A DNA stretch of 64,000 nt from Favolaschia claudopus (GCA_037176885.1 JAWWNJ010000009.1:2790001-2854000), one strand, 5' to 3'; shown: positions 44,859 to 58,903, counted from the first letter of the stretch. A program made the numbers and translations. Notes: generated by a model not told the origin, from the letters alone.

Positions 44859-47800
44859 TTTGCAGGGAGGAGTAGAGAAGAGTTGGTATGTCGTTTGTCA
44901 AAGATACTCATGATTATATAGCAGCAGGGAGAATGTGGGTCTTGACGTCGAGTCGCACAACGATCGTGAGCAAGTGGAGGCAAGCCGGCGCTGGGTGGGT
45001 CGCGCCGAATGGCCCATCATCGAATTCGGCTTTTGGCATTTGCCGAATGCTCATGAAAATTCTGAGAAAAGATGCTGAAAAAAGCGGAAAATTCACCACA
45101 CTCGAGATAGGTAAGTGCATAGAGAAGCAAGTGTTCGGTCCTTGGCCACGGTGTTAAATTGAAGCCTAGGTGTGTAGAAATGAGGACCAGAAATTCGTGT
45201 CGTGGATCTTCGGAGTTGGGTGGGTCAGCGACCCCGCCCACATATTTGAAGAGGGCGAGAGGGGTGAGAGTGCTTTCATCCTGAGGTGGGTGTAGTCGTT
45301 TCCGTCGATGTTCCGCCAGCCATAGTGGAGACCCTCGAAAAAGATTTTAACGAACTGAGTTTGAATGCGTCAAGACGTGAATTTCGATAAATTGCTACAC
45401 GCGACGCGGTCAAGCTGCAAGACTGCAAAGACTGGAATCAGTGTTAGAGAGGTAGGTAGCGAACACGCGATCTCAAGGGGGGGTAGAATAGTTCGCCGCC
45501 GTGCAAGGTTGAATCGTCGTAATTGCCATATTCATATTGAAAGGGATCAGGAATGGTGAGAGAGAAAAAGGGTTTGTATGTCATTCAACTGCTTTCCAAG
45601 TCAATTGAAGTAGAGCTGTAAGAGCCAGAGGTTAGCTTGAGTAGGTGGAGGTTGAAGTTCAAGTTGAAGGAGTGGCGTACCATCGGCAATAGGGTTAGGG
45701 TTAGCTAGCTCGCTCTTGGCAACGTTCACCACAACCCTTTTCTTCAGGCTGAACACCATGCAAAGAATGCGCCTCAAAGCCACTGCCTGACGCCTTCAAG
45801 ATCTTTCATCGTCTCGCTCGTAATTTGGTCTCTGAAAACGCCTTGTCACCGGTCGGGATCTTGCGCCATTCGAGATGTCTCACTCTCCAGCCGGCCGTCG
45901 TCTCACCTCCACACCCATTCCCCAACTCTCCCCGGCAACAACGACACGAATTGCACGAGACATAAACGCCGCGTAGCCGCTACCACGGGCAAAAGGTGCG
46001 TGGCGATGCTTTTTGAAGGTTTCTCTTGTTTCTCATCCCTCTCCCTCTAGCTCGGTCTTCCCACCGCACGACGTAGCGCCCCCGCCGCCCCTTCCCTACC
46101 GCACCACCTTCGTCTCGTGCACCCAATTTGACCACTCGCCGCACTTGCCACTTAACCACACTTCCAAATGCGTCACATTCGCGGTTTCGCTTACACCCCC
46201 ATCCCGCTCACTCTCCCCGCCTCTATCTACCACCACCCATCAACCACCCATGTCCACCGACGCATCAGCGGCGACGTCAACGTTATAAACGTGCGTCACC
46301 GCTGTCTTTTTGAGTACCCACGCTAACGACGTCTTTTTTGTTACTTTTTTTTTTACCTTTTCCACGCCGTTCCCGCTCTCACACCAATCTCCCTTCGCAC
46401 CACCACTCTACGCACCCACAGCCACCGACTCCACACCTCCCTGCCCGACGCCCGCCGTTCGCGAAGCCGGCGCTGACATGTGGATATCTACAGGGTACAG
46501 CAAAGTAAATACAAGGTATGTCCACCTCTTACAACTCCCTCCCGCGCCCTACTAACGACATCTCCGTCTCCCCTAGCCCACCGCCTTTCCCCTCGACTCG
46601 TACCCGCCGCCCCGCTCGATCCCGACCCCCAGAACGCCGCCGCTGCGCCGTCTCCACGCTTTTCCGACAACCTGGATCCAAAACCGACCCCTCTCCCTTC
46701 CATCTCCAGCACCCGCGTCGCGCCCCAACCGACGGCGCCGCCGCCGCCTGCCTTCGTCGACACCATCAAGACGCCGTCATCGTCACGCCGGCGCCTCCGC
46801 GTCTCGACCGACTCGAAAATGCGCGCTAGAAATCAAAATCAGCTAAGTTCTTTTGTTTCTGATGCTAAACGAAGGAGAAAATCACTCACTTCTTGCAATA
46901 GACTCCTCGTCACCCTCAACCCCGACATTGTCGTTTCGGCGCGCCGTGCGCCGATCGACTCTGAAATGCGCGGAAATCTAGATTCAAGTGAGTTCTTTAT
47001 TGTTTTTGACGCCGCACTGAACGAAAACACTCACCTGTCTCCACAGATTAAGGCGCTGCCGACTCGGCAAGACGCTTGGGAAGGCGGGGATGCGTGGGAT
47101 TGCTGGCGGGCGGGCGCGCGTTCGCGGCGGGACGAGAATGGAACGGCGGGGATGGGCGGCGGGTCGGGTCGGGCTGTCGAAACGAGACGACACGAAGTCG
47201 ATACGGTAGCGTAATCTACCTACAATGTAACTTAATAGTCAATTTGAATGAAATGGCGCTTGTTTCAAAATCAAATGACATCTGCGGGCTGAATTGTCAG
47301 TAAGGAAATCGTGACCGGCGTACGACTCGAATTGAAGTGGAAGTGAATCAAAGGAAAGACAGGAAAATTCACCTGTATTAAAATGAAGGCGCGAGCTGGA
47401 CGGAGTTGGGTCGTGTTTTTGGAAGAGATGAGTTATGAACCGTGCGCTGAGTTGGGTTGTCAGCGCACGAGGAAGATGAAGAGAAGAAATGAATGCTTAC
47501 CTTCAGAACCCTTCAACCTCTTCACCCCGAAGCAAATTGAACGCGAGTCGACTCAAGTCGACTCGCTCGGGTTGAACAAACCCGCAGATTGAGAATTGAG
47601 GCGAAGATCTGGGAAGCAAAGGAAAGATTAGTTGAAGTTGAACGTGTAGAGACGACGACACAAAAGGAAACAAAAGGAAATCAAACAAGGTGGACAAAAT
47701 GAAGGGGCGTACGTACCCGTCGAGGACTCGAGAATCAAGTCAAAGATGAAATTGAGTTCAAGTCAACCTTGAGTTTGAATTACCTACTTGACTTGCAACC

Positions 47801-49383
47801 AACCAACCAACAAACGAACAAAAGAAAGAAAACAAATAAGTGGAACGGAACTCACCCCACTCGAGTCCGAGGTTCATTCAACTTCTAATGAAACTTTGAC
47901 TTCAACCTTGAATGGATTTGTCGACTCGAGAACAATCGTTCGCGTTGAACCTGTAGAAGGAAAAGAAAGGTTAAGGTCAGTTGAGGTTCGGTTCGAGTTG
48001 ATGTTGAGTTGAACTCACAGAATAGATAAAAGTCAGGTGTATATATGTATACCTTCGCTTGTATAGGTGCGCGCGCGCGATTCAAAGCGGCATAGGTTCA
48101 TCCTTCAAAGTTCAAGTTAATGATTAGAGTAACGAATTGAAATTGAACGTACCTCAAGCAAAAATGCCATACTTTCGGCGTTGAGTTTGAGGTACACGGG
48201 AGGCTTGGTGCGGCGGGGCATAGATTCAGTATCTGGGGTGTATAGAAGCACATTTAGCATCAATTCGAGTCGTGTTTTTGGAGTAGAACGTGAATACATA
48301 CCGGCATAGTCGAGGAGCAGCGTGAAGAAATGCATACCAGCCCCGACCTGCTGAAATGAAGCGCAAAATCAGTAATGCGATGCAACGAAATTCAAGGAAT
48401 TAAACCCAGGCAAGCCGAAATTAAAGCCATCGACAAAAGAAAAGTGACTAGAAGATAAAACTCACCAACGAGCCATATCCATTGACTGGCAGACGTTCTC
48501 ACGTCGAATGGGCTGTTGAATGCAGTCAGCGTGTTGATGATGAAACAGGAAGGAGAAAAGAAACGGCGCACCGAAATGTGCATCTCACTGCACCTCGGCG
48601 GTTGAAAGCAAACCTGACAAGAAATCAAAGAGTCAGTGTACCTCGAGAGATGAGTAAGGCCAATACGACGCACCTTATGCCTAAAAACCTCAACACCTCC
48701 TGACAACAACTCGAAGACTTTAAAGAGAAAGAGAAAGAATATACTAGCCCAAGTGAACAGTCAGATGAATTGAAACCAGACGACGTCAAGAGAGAAGGAA
48801 CTTACTTGAATATAAACGACACAGTAGTAGGCTACTATAGAAAGCAAGATTAGTTCAATAACAACTCGTTCGAATCAATACACGCACCGTGATTAGCAAC
48901 TAGAACTAAATTGAAATGAAGTTGGTTGAGGGGTAGGATGAAGGGCCGGGTTGAAGACGAACCTGTAGAGGATGGAGTTAGTCAAGGGAATAAAGTCGAA
49001 GTGAGATCTGAATAGAAGGTTTAAAATAAATATGAATGTAATGAGAGGAAAGAAAGGTTGGGTTGGGTTGGGATTATGAACAATGTCGGCGAAAGGGTAT
49101 GTTGAGTGGCGCGAGGCGGGAGGGATAGAATGAAGAAGGAAGTAAAAGAGAGATAAAAAAGATCACCTCTAGCACAGACCGCTCAACACCACCCAACCCG
49201 AATCCAACATCGACGTCGACCACGGCGAGCTAGGAGACACATCAGCGAGGAGACTACGGTAGACGACGTACGAGAGGTTGGAGGCGGCGAGCAAGCAGAG
49301 GAGAGGGAGAGAGGGAGAGGTTGAGAGAGGAAGGTGGTGGTAGGAGGGAAAGGAGGGAGATGGGTTGGACTTCAACCCACGGG

Positions 49384-49392
49384 CCTTATATA
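49384..49392 (-). promoter_or_regulatory. TATA box, unit C
   Basis: TATATAAGG on the minus strand, in the last part of the unit that is still near-identical to A and B. Confidence 0.5.
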
Positions 49393-51539
49393 CCCTCACC
49401 TCCTCCCGATCTCCTACCCGATTTCCCTAACCCTCCCATGGCGAAAACAACGCAAATCGGCCCCGCGGACCTCGCAGAGTCAGCTTAAAATAGAATCCTC
49501 CGCCTGAGTCATCCTACACGCGGTGTCTCATCAGGGTGGTTGGAACCCTGAATTAGCCAGAAATATTCAGAACTCAGCGGAGATGCAATTAACAAGCCCA
49601 CGCACCGAATCCCAGATAGATTTGCTTGTTTCCAATAGTTTCCGTCACCAAACTCCGCCGATACCCTGATCCTCCGCCCTGAAAACTCGGATGTCGCAAA
49701 ACCGTCGAATCCCAACAATTGAGCGCTGGGCGACCATATGAGCTAGAGAACAAGTCCAAAAAGCAAGTTAGAGTAGAAGGAATGTTTCCTAAATCTAAAA
49801 ACAGCATGAGTCATAACCATATCTCCAGATAAGCGAGATGTGCGAAAACGAACCAGATTTCCCTGAGCGTTCTCCGCCGCCCTGCTGCATCCCACACCGC
49901 CCCAAAATCATCGCCCGTATCTAAAAAACTCAAAATAGCAAATTAGTGCCGCATGCCCGCGGTCTTCGTCTCTGATTTCGGATTTTTGCTCAATTGCGTG
50001 AAGTCGCCGTCTTCGCAGATCCAGCGGCCCTGAGTGCCTATTTGCGCCAGATTAGCATTATAATAGCAACTATATGTATATGAATACTCACATGGGACCC
50101 CCCAGCCCAAAGGCCCAGCGAAACGAAAAAGGATGATGGAGGGAGAAGACAAGGAGTGAAGAACTTCCTATTCTGGACGCCGGCGTTGAACTGTCAAACT
50201 CTGTTTGGCGGTGCTTGCGCTCGGCTTGCTCTCTCCCGCCACCTCCGAAAGTTTTTCTGTCGGCCCTCGTCGCGGCGGCACCCTGGAGAACCCGGCAGCG
50301 CAAGCTTAGACCAGCGGCATTCAAGGTCCCCGTTGTTTCGGCATCTAACAGGCAGCCTGGAAGCAAATTAAGCGAAATTGGCCGATTTGATCACTATCAA
50401 GTGCAACCCTTCAACACGCGGAATTGCGCTGCCGTAGGGCTTCTCGGGCTGTGAAAGCCCGTTCTGGCGTCACCATGGACCCTCAACGTCGTCTATTTCG
50501 GTTCTTGTCTGACTCGAGCCGCCGCTCTGCCCCCGATTTCGACGAATTTGAATCGGGGTGTCCTTGCGTCAAAAATAGTTGTTCTCAACTCGAATCGCCG
50601 AGTTCGGAGTAGTATCGTCCTATTCCGCGTGAGTGTGAGTCAGGGCTTTTCCTCTATTTTGACTGTTGGACTTGCCTTTGCCGTAGGGCTTAAGCCATAC
50701 GCTAAATTCGCGGCGATGTTAAAACCAGGTTCAAGTTGACTTTCGGCTCAAATTGTTGATTCCGCTGCAAGGAGTATTAGATTTGACCCTAATGTGAGCT
50801 TGCGTCTCTATTCCGCTCCATATCCTCCACTTATATTTTTCCTTTCATTGAAATCTTATCACAAACTCTCGATGATGCCCAGAAGTTGAACGTGTTTGGG
50901 TCATCCTTCAACTCGACCCAGATCGTTGATCATTCCGGAGGAATTTTGGATTAGAAGCGATTGTGAGTCGCTTCTTTCTCGTTTCTCCGCGTTTGGGCTC
51001 TCTAGACATTCCGATACGACCTCCAAATTTTCGATAATCGCGTTGAATTGATAAGAGCTCGATTTCGGCGCGAATACCCGCCATTGACGCGCTCAGGGCT
51101 TCAGCGCTGATGGCGCTCATACACGAATCTGACAATCTCCGTTACCTACGCCGCTATCTGGGAGCTACCTCCTGAAATAACTCACACACCTTGTTTCCAA
51201 CTTCCTTTCATTCAACATGAATAGCTAACCAAACCGCTGTCTTGCAGATCCGGCACCAAATCGGAAGGTTTACGAACCCACGAGGCAGATTCAGCCGCGA
51301 TCAAGAAGTTCTGCGGCCAGGGCTGATGAGACGGGTGTGTATTTTTGTTTTGTTGAATGATTGATTCGCCTCGTTTGACCAAATCACGGCACCACAGCAA
51401 CTTCCCTTATTACCACCACCACCAACTCACCTTCCTCCGTTCGCTCCCCGCTCCCCATCTCCCTCCTTCCCTTCTTCTCCTCTCCTCGAGCTCGCCTCGC
51501 CCATCACCACTTCCGTTTGACTTGCTCTCCTCCTCGACG

Positions 51540-53460
51540 TCAGCTCTCTTCAAGTCTTGAAGTTCACCTGCTGCTCAATCCCGGCTTCAAGTCCACCGAT
51601 CCCAACTACTCAGGTAAGACTCTTCCAACTTGAACCTTCTTGCTGCACACTAACGATTCTTCTAGCTGGTTTCAATCGCATTCGGCAACGCCTCGCTAAC
51701 TCAGCTCGACCTGCCTTCTTCAACATCCCTACACTGTCAACACATCATTTCCCTGCCACAAAGACCCAGCACTATTGCTCAGGTATGTAAGTCACTTAGT
51801 CATTGCAAATTCATTTCTCATTCTGAGCAGTTTCTCGCAGCGGTTACACTCAGCGTCCTGCAGTCGCCAACCCGCGCTTCCAAGTTCAAACCCAAACACC
51901 TTCGCCATGATCTCAGTCTTTTCGCCGTCCGCGAGCGCCGCGACGCGGCGCGTAGTCTCAAGTATACGATCGACGTCCCGCTAGCGGAGCATCGGCCTGG
52001 TGAGTAGACCTTCACCCTATGTTCTCAATGCACAAATTCCAACCAATTCTCCGCTTTTTTTTCGAGGTTTCAAGCCGCCGGCAGGCTAACCCCACGTCCC
52101 TGAGTCCAAGGCGGCGTTCGTTCGGATTGCCTTCAACAGTTTCGGTATCCCGCGAGCGCCGCGCAGCGGCGCGTACTCTCAACGCTATATAGAGAGCGCG
52201 ACATCTGTTGGGTGAGTTCTCGCTTATGCCTCTCAATGGCTTGGTTTCTGACGTGATAATATCAACCTTTTGTTGAAAGGTTCAAGCTGGCGGCAGGCTA
52301 GCCCTACCCCTCCAAGCTCTAACCAACGGACCATTGCCTCCACCTACCCCAAGGTTCTTGCCGTTGACGAGCGCCGCGCGGCGGCGCGTAGTCCTCCAAC
52401 ATCCTCGACCTCTACGGGCGCCGCATAGCCGCCAGAAGTGTTAACGGTATATATCGACGTCCGGTGACCGGAAGGAATGCTCAGTAAGTCTTGAATTCTA
52501 CCTTTAGATGCACAAATTCCGACATGATATCAGCATTTTTCCTACCGGTTCGGGCCGCCGGCAGGCTAACCGCACCCTCAACACTTCAAGCATCGGAGTA
52601 ACGGTTGCCACCGTTGCCGTCGCGCCGCGTAGCAGCGCTAACTTCGACTATATATTTCGCCTTCCGCTGAGCGGAATCTCAGGTATGTATCCTTCAAGTC
52701 TCTATTGCATACAGTCTGTTGAATTGATCAACAATTATCCATAAAGATGTGCGTTACTCTCTATCAACGACGGGCGGACGAAGACTGTCTGTAACGGCTT
52801 CCCGCGAGCAAGGTATGCTGTTGGTGAGTTACATTCTTCAATTGTTCAACTTCTTGTCGTGTCGATCATAGCTTGTCTATTCAACAAAGATTCTGCTGGG
52901 TGTTTCCAACATCAGATACACCACATATCGACGTCCGCCGACCTGTAACTGCATGTATGGTCTTCCACTGAGGGACTTCGGTTCCGAGTAAGCTTCAAGT
53001 TCGAAGTCCTGTCATATTCAACTCCAGCTTACCACCCACAGATTCCTGCTATTCAGACGTTGAACATACGACGTTTCAACGTCCGCCCATCGACTTTGAC
53101 TGTATGGATCGTCTTCCCGCGAACGGGTCGTATTGCAGGTGAGTTTACAGTTGAATCATTCAACTTCAAGGTACTATTGAGATTATATTGAACGCCAAGC
53201 ATCGATTACACGACAGATCGACGTCCGGCGAGCGATGTATTGGTATTTTCAGGTGCGTAGACTATCCTCCATGTCCTTCAATCTTGTCGCCTTGGTGATT
53301 TGGCGCTCATTTCATAGAAATTCAACTTGAATTTGGAAGATTCTCGGCGAACAGAATCTTCCAACGATGCCTCAAAACGGACGCTTTGTCGTATACTGAG
53401 TCACAAATGGCGATTATACGGCGCATCGAACTCCTACAAGTTGGCGGTAAGTCCTTCTTC
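51540..53460 (+). other. Exon-module string of unit C
   Basis: This diverged copy shows the module best. The exon at about 51831-51999 is open as AVRERRDAARSLKYTIDVPL and ends at a GTGAGT donor. Following modules start with GCCGCCGGCAGGC-type words near 52073, 52286 and 52552 and carry GCGCCGCGCAGCGGCGC-type palindromes near 51940, 52157, 52372 and 52622. Later short modules carry CCCGCGA(G/A)CG words near 52802 and 53117. Some exons have stops (for example after RRAAARTLNAI), so the string as a whole is not a simple intact gene. Confidence 0.45.
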
Positions 53461-53820
53461 CCGTCGGTTCAATGAATCCTGACTTGCTATTTTTTCAACT
53501 TGTACTGCAAAATCCCCCCTCGCACTTCGAAATTCAACTTTGGACTTCGAAATCCCGAGATTCCTTCCAAATACTTGCTCTACGACGACTCCACACGCGC
53601 TATCCCACCAAATATGGACGACTTCAAATTACCAAAATCCGACTTTTCGACGAGAAATCTTCAAATAAACGCCGACCCGACGGATTTTCGCCTCGCGGCC
53701 GACCCCCAGCCCTAAATACGAGTTCTTCAGAACAGCTGCTTGTCTTGGATTATTTCACAATTTCGACTTTTGACTTGTATTCCATAAAATTGCAATAAAC
53801 ACGACTTTACACCCTAATTA

Positions 53821-53917
53821 ACGCGTCAAAGCGCGACTTCACGCGTCCCCCATCTCCCCCTCAACCCTACCAACCAAACAACGCGTCGACGCGTCCCCAA
53901 GTCACGGGAAAACGCGT
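53821..53917. promoter_or_regulatory. Cluster of five ACGCGT boxes, unit C
   Basis: ACGCGT at 53821, 53841, 53881, 53889 and 53912; number and order as in units A and B despite shortened spacing. Confidence 0.55.
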
Positions 53918-54302
53918 CTGTGTATGTTGAATATTTGATTTTTCTCCTCGACAATCAAGGCGCAAACAAACAAGGGGTCCGTGCACGATCCCGAAAACCA
54001 TAAAGCTGAACAAAATGGGCGACGCAGTACGCCTTGGCGACGCATGCCTTAGCGTAAGCAGGCCGTGCGCAGTGTTTGGAATCTTCCTTTTTGGGAACAG
54101 GAATTTTATTCAAACTAGCTACTCGCACCCCGTTCCCTACACGCTGGTGAAGAACCTCACCGAGCAGCTTCTGGTCTCGAAAATGCCTGGAAGATGGACT
54201 GGCGGATGGAGATTTGTGACTCCAAAGATTAGTTGTCAGGATATTAATATTTTTAGGTCAGTACAGTAATCGGCGTCTATATTCTAATATATAACTGATA
54301 CT

Positions 54303-55272
54303 TTACACAAATCCCTGAAGCAAAAACAGATTCAGTTGACAGCCGGCTAAAAAGAACGAAAGAACAAACTCACTCCATTAACCCTGATATTCTGACCATT
54401 TACCCACTGCGCCGCCGGACTCGCGAGGAACGCCACGACCGGCGCGATATCATCCACCTCGCCTAACCTTCCACTCGGCGCGAGCTTCGCGATGTGGTCG
54501 ATCACCTGCTGCGGCTTGCCCTCGCGGAAGAGCGGGGTGTCGACGGGGCCGGGGGAGACGGTGTTGACGGTGATGCCTTTGGCGCCGAGGTCTTTCGCGA
54601 GGATGCGGGAGAGCTGCTCGACGGCGCCTTTGGTTGCGGTGTAGATGAGGGAGTTGGTGGCGACGACTGGTGGGATTGAGAGGTGAGATGATTGGCGGAG
54701 GGGGAGTGGGAGTAGAGGAAACGTACCGGTGGCGCCGGTGAGACTGGTAGAGAAGAATATTATACGGCCGCCAGCTGGAAATCTATCAGAGAGAATACAG
54801 AGCATGACATGATGGAGAACGTACGGGTGGGTAAGAGCGGGGCGGCAGCCTGAGCCAAGAACAACGGGCCCTTCACGTTCGTCGCAAAATGCGAATCATA
54901 GAACTGCTCATCCACATCCGCAAGAACCTTCGCCCCCATGATCCCAGCATTCAGCACCAATATATCGATCCCGCCGAACGCCTTCACAGCTTCATCGACA
55001 AGGTGTTTCCCTCCAGCAATTGTCGAGGCGTCAGCTTTGACGATCGCAGCCGATCCACCGGAAGATTTGATTGAAGATGCGACCTCTTCCGCAGCTTTGG
55101 AGTCGTTGACGTAGTTGACGACGACTTTCGCGCCTTGGGCGCCCATGTGCTTGGCGATAGCGGCACCGATGGAGCGCGAGGAGCCGGTGATGACGGCGAT
55201 TTTCCCTGGAAATTCGTTCGTTTGCTGTAGATGACCGATTCTTGTAGACTCACCTTTCAAAGACATGGACAT
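54303..55272 (-). CDS. Short-chain dehydrogenase/reductase, copy 4 (diverged)
   Basis: Same five-exon plan (first exon 55272-55254) and about 250 aa, with intact splice sites and SDR motifs. It differs from copies 1-3 at many silent sites and a few residues (GAKVLADVDEQ, FLAQAAAPLLPT) and has an unrelated first-intron sequence. It is therefore the oldest split among the four copies. Kept frame with mostly silent change suggests selection on the protein. Confidence 0.88.
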
Positions 55273-55339
55273 ATTGCTTGGAGGAGTAGAGAAGAGTTGT
55301 TATGTCGTCTGGCGGAGGGACTCATGATTTATATAGCAG

Positions 55340-56466
55340 CAGGGAGAACGTGGGTCTTGACGTCGAGTCCCACAACGATCGTGAGCAAGTGAAGGCAAGC
55401 CGGCGCTGAGTGGGTCGCGCCGAAAGGCCGCATCACCGAATTCGGCAAAGCCGAATGTTCACGAAAATACTGAGAAAACATGTTGAAAAAAGCGGAAAAT
55501 TCACCACACTCGAGATAGGTAAGTGCATAGACAAACAAGCGTTTAGTCTTCATCGACGATGTTGAATTGGAGCCTAGGTGTGTAGAAATGAGGACCAGAT
55601 ATTCGCATCGTGGATCTTCGGATTTGGGTGGGTCAGTGACCCCGCCCACATATTTGGAGAGGGCGAAAGGGGTGAGAGTGCTTTCATCCTAGAGTGGGTG
55701 TAGTCGTTTCCGTGGATGTTCCGCCAGCCGTTGTGGACCCTCGAGAAAGATTTAACGAACTGAATTTGAATGTGTCAAGACGTGAATTTCGATAAATTGC
55801 CAAGTACACGCGACGCACGTCAAGCTGCAAGATTGCAAAGACAAAGGAGTTAGGTTTCTGGGAACCAGTTTTATAGAGGAATCTGCTAACGGGGTAGAAT
55901 AGTTCGCCGCCGTGCAAGGTTGAATCGTCGTAATTGCCATATTCATATCGAACGGGATCGGGAATGGTGGGAGAGAAAAGGGGTTTGCATGTCATTCAAC
56001 ATGCTTTCCAAGTCAATTGAAGTAGAGCTGTAAGAGCCAGAGGTTAGCTTGAGTAGGTGGAGGTTGAAGTTCAAGTTGAAGGAGTGGCAGCCTCATCGGC
56101 AATAAGGTTAGGGTTAGCCAGCTCGCTCTTGGCAAGGTTCACCACAGCCCTTTTCTTCAGGCTGAACACCATGCGAAGAATACGCCTCAGAGCCACTGCC
56201 TGACGCCTTCAAGATCTTTTCATCGTCTCGCTCGTAAATGGTCTCTGAAAACGCCTTGTCACCGGTCGGGATCTTCCGCCATTCGAGATGTCTCACTCTC
56301 CAGCCGGCCGTCGTCTCACCTCCACACCCATTCCCCAACTCTCCCCGGCAACAACGACACGAATTGCACGAGACATAAACGCCGCGTAGCCGCTACCACG
56401 GGCAAAAGGTGCGTGGCGATGCTTTTTGAAGGTTTCTCTTGTTTCTCATCCCTCTCCCTCTAGCTC
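55340..56466. repeat. Truncated tandem unit D
   Basis: Follows the start of the units (SDR upstream region, then the block ending CCTCTCCCTCTAGCTC that lies at about 24635 in unit A) and is cut off by the KDZ element at 56467. No separate gene is supported. Confidence 0.8.
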
Positions 56467-56689
56467 CAGAAAATCCCTGACTGCGCAAGTCTACCAAAAG
56501 CGTAGGAATAGGTAGACCTGGTGGACTAGGTGGACAATGAGGTGTACTACCTAAAACGGAATGACATTTGTTTGGCCCCGCTTGTAACGCCACCATCAAA
56601 CGCGTGACGACATCGAACGCGTCCATATTCTGCGTCTGCGCGACACCTTTCTCAGTGCTTACACCCTCCCGCCGGATACCCCATTCATC

Positions 56690-58801
56690 ATGTCTTCTAT
56701 GGACGAGGTTCATCAGTTTCTTAGCCGTGTTCCTGGACTCAAAGAAGGCATCGGCATGGACAAGGCTATGGCGTTCATTCGGCTCGCTTCTCGCTTGAAG
56801 GATGAGATTATTCTGGCGCAAAACTCGACTTACGATCCCACCCAACCACCCTCAGAGATTCCTGAACATGTAAAGAGTTTTCTCGGTGGTGCCACGGACA
56901 TGCCGGAAGAGTTTGTTGCGGGTTGCTGGACTGCGTTTAGCGAGACGATCTGGACCTACGAAGCTGATGGTTCCAGCTCCGGAAACGACGCAAAAATGTT
57001 TAGGGAGTTCGGGCTCGACCATTTGCTCTGTGTGTATAACTTTATTGCTTCTTTTGCATTTTATTGACAAGTTATGTAGCCTCTCGGATGCTCTTTCCCC
57101 CGTCGAAGACATGCACGACTCCAACCTGTATGAATAGAAAACTTCTACGCCAGAAGGATGGATTGGCAAAGGTTGTCTTATTTACCCTTAGCGACGGAGC
57201 CTGTGCAACATTTGCGGGGCATCTTCATTGTTCTGGTATGCATCCCTCTTCCGTTCTGGGGTACATCTAATGAGACGCAACATAGAATGTAATACAACAT
57301 ACTACAACAACTATTCAGTCCACGATGGACTCCGCACATACTACGCTGGTGTTCCGGACGCCATACAAGTTGGCGCCCATCAATATGTCGAACGCGAGGT
57401 TCTAAGTCTCTTCATTGGTCTAATGCTTATCTCTTGGACTTCGGCAACAAATGCAGGGCGTGTCTACGACACATGTCTCAGCCAGCCCGAGAATCGTCCT
57501 GACCATCCAGATTGGCCCCCCGAGCGTAGTTTCAAGCTGCGGACAGAACACGTATGGGATGGGTTCATGATCCTCTCACTACTTGAAGATCATGAAGAAC
57601 GCAAGGCTATATTGCGTGTTCCACATGACGGCGAACAAAGTGCTCGGTTCTCGGAAGCGATACGCGAACGAAACGCTCGATTTCGACTTTGCGGGCAGCC
57701 CGAATGGTCTCACTATTGCGACAAGTGTATGAGAGTGTGGAGAGGGAGTGACGGCCTCAGTTTGTTTTCATTATTCCTTTCTACCACCGACTCTCGCTGA
57801 TTTGCTGCTCAGAAAAGCTACATGTTGTTGTTATCGACGGAATAACTATCGGTCGTCCATGCTGCGGTGTTCACAACTGTCCCGAAGCCCTAGGTAGCAA
57901 CCGCCACCGTTTCTGTCCTGGGCACGACGACCGCCATGATATCTGCGCCGTGGAAGGATGCGAGGCGGCTGTAGAGCCTCATTACCTCACCTGCTGTGAC
58001 CCCGACCATCGCCTGCTTGAAACAAACCACAAGAAGCGCGACAAAGCTCTATTTCAGCTGCGCGGGCGTCTCCAACGCGCAAATGTGTCTCATCCCAATG
58101 ACTCTTTCGCTGCCGAGGTGACAGCTGAGCAGGTTGAAGAGTTAGAGATCCCTGCATCCCAATGCGAAGCCGAGAAGGATCCGCAGGGAAACCGCAAGCT
58201 CCGCGCTCTCTTTGGACGCCGGCGGACTCACAACGAGCAGATCTTTGTTCGGCCGTGCGGAATGATAGTTGCGCGGGCAACATTCTTTGGATCGGAAAGC
58301 GTGTCGCAAACGGTGGTAAGTGTGTTGCAAATTTTGTATCCTCTTTTTTGAGATTGAACGTCCGAACAGGATATGCTTCAAAAGGTGTTCCACGTTGAAG
58401 GGTCGATGCCCGATATCGTGATTTACGACAACAACTGGACGGTCTACAAGTACCTTGTCAACAAGAAGATCGAGCTTTACAAGACAATTGGGTTTCCCGT
58501 CGACGTCTTCCATTGGACTTGCAAACACGAGAAGAACGGCATTGAGTGTTCTTATCACTGCAATCCAACACAGTTTCCAGAACTGCTCGGAGAGGATGGG
58601 AAGGCGTGGTTCTTCAACTCGTCGGTGGCGGAGCAAACAAATGTATGGCTTGGTGGGTATCATTCGATCCTTCGCGAGATGGGGGCAGACAAGTATGATT
58701 TCTTTTTGGATGAGATGGTGATGAGGAAGAACCGCTTGACGCGTGCAAAGCTTGAGGCAGCTGGCGCCGTTCCTGATTATGTCCCTGGACTTGTAATGTA
58801 A
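56690..58801 (+). CDS. KDZ-type transposase with CxC5/CxC6-like cysteine clusters
   Basis: Five exons (56690-57029, 57080-57235, 57286-57747, 57813-58315, 58370-58801) splice to 1893 nt, 630 aa. After an alpha-helical N terminus (residues 1-110) there is a Cys cluster around 114-170 (CTTPTC ... HCSECN). A second lies at about 330-385 (RPCCGVHNC, RFCPGHDDRHDIC, GCEAAV). These match the cysteine clusters described with fungal KDZ transposases. Candidate acidic catalytic residues are Asp328 (VVVIDGITIG), Asp507 (IVIYDNNW) and Glu575 (NSSVAEQTNVWLGGYH), with a FHWTCKH motif at about 534-540. All splice phases agree and there is no stop, so the gene may be active. The catalytic assignment is by position and is inference. 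Confidence 0.8.
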
Positions 58802-58903
58802 TCAAATTAACTCGCAATTGTACCATTGTATTTCATTTCATACGATTGGCAGACAACAAAGCTACAGTTTAAAGAACAAATCTATAGTACAGTCCGAGTC
58901 CAT

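Larger units (their letters stand above)
43877..54302. repeat. Tandem unit C (10,426 bp), chimeric
   Basis: From 43877 to about 49.3 kb it is almost identical to A and B and keeps the 67-bp segment missing from B. Differences then become frequent, and beyond about 49.7 kb the unit is clearly diverged, with many substitutions and indels and modules of other lengths. The ~300-bp spacer found before SDR copies 2 and 3 (32.8-33.1 kb and 43.5-43.8 kb) is replaced here by another sequence. Confidence 0.85.
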
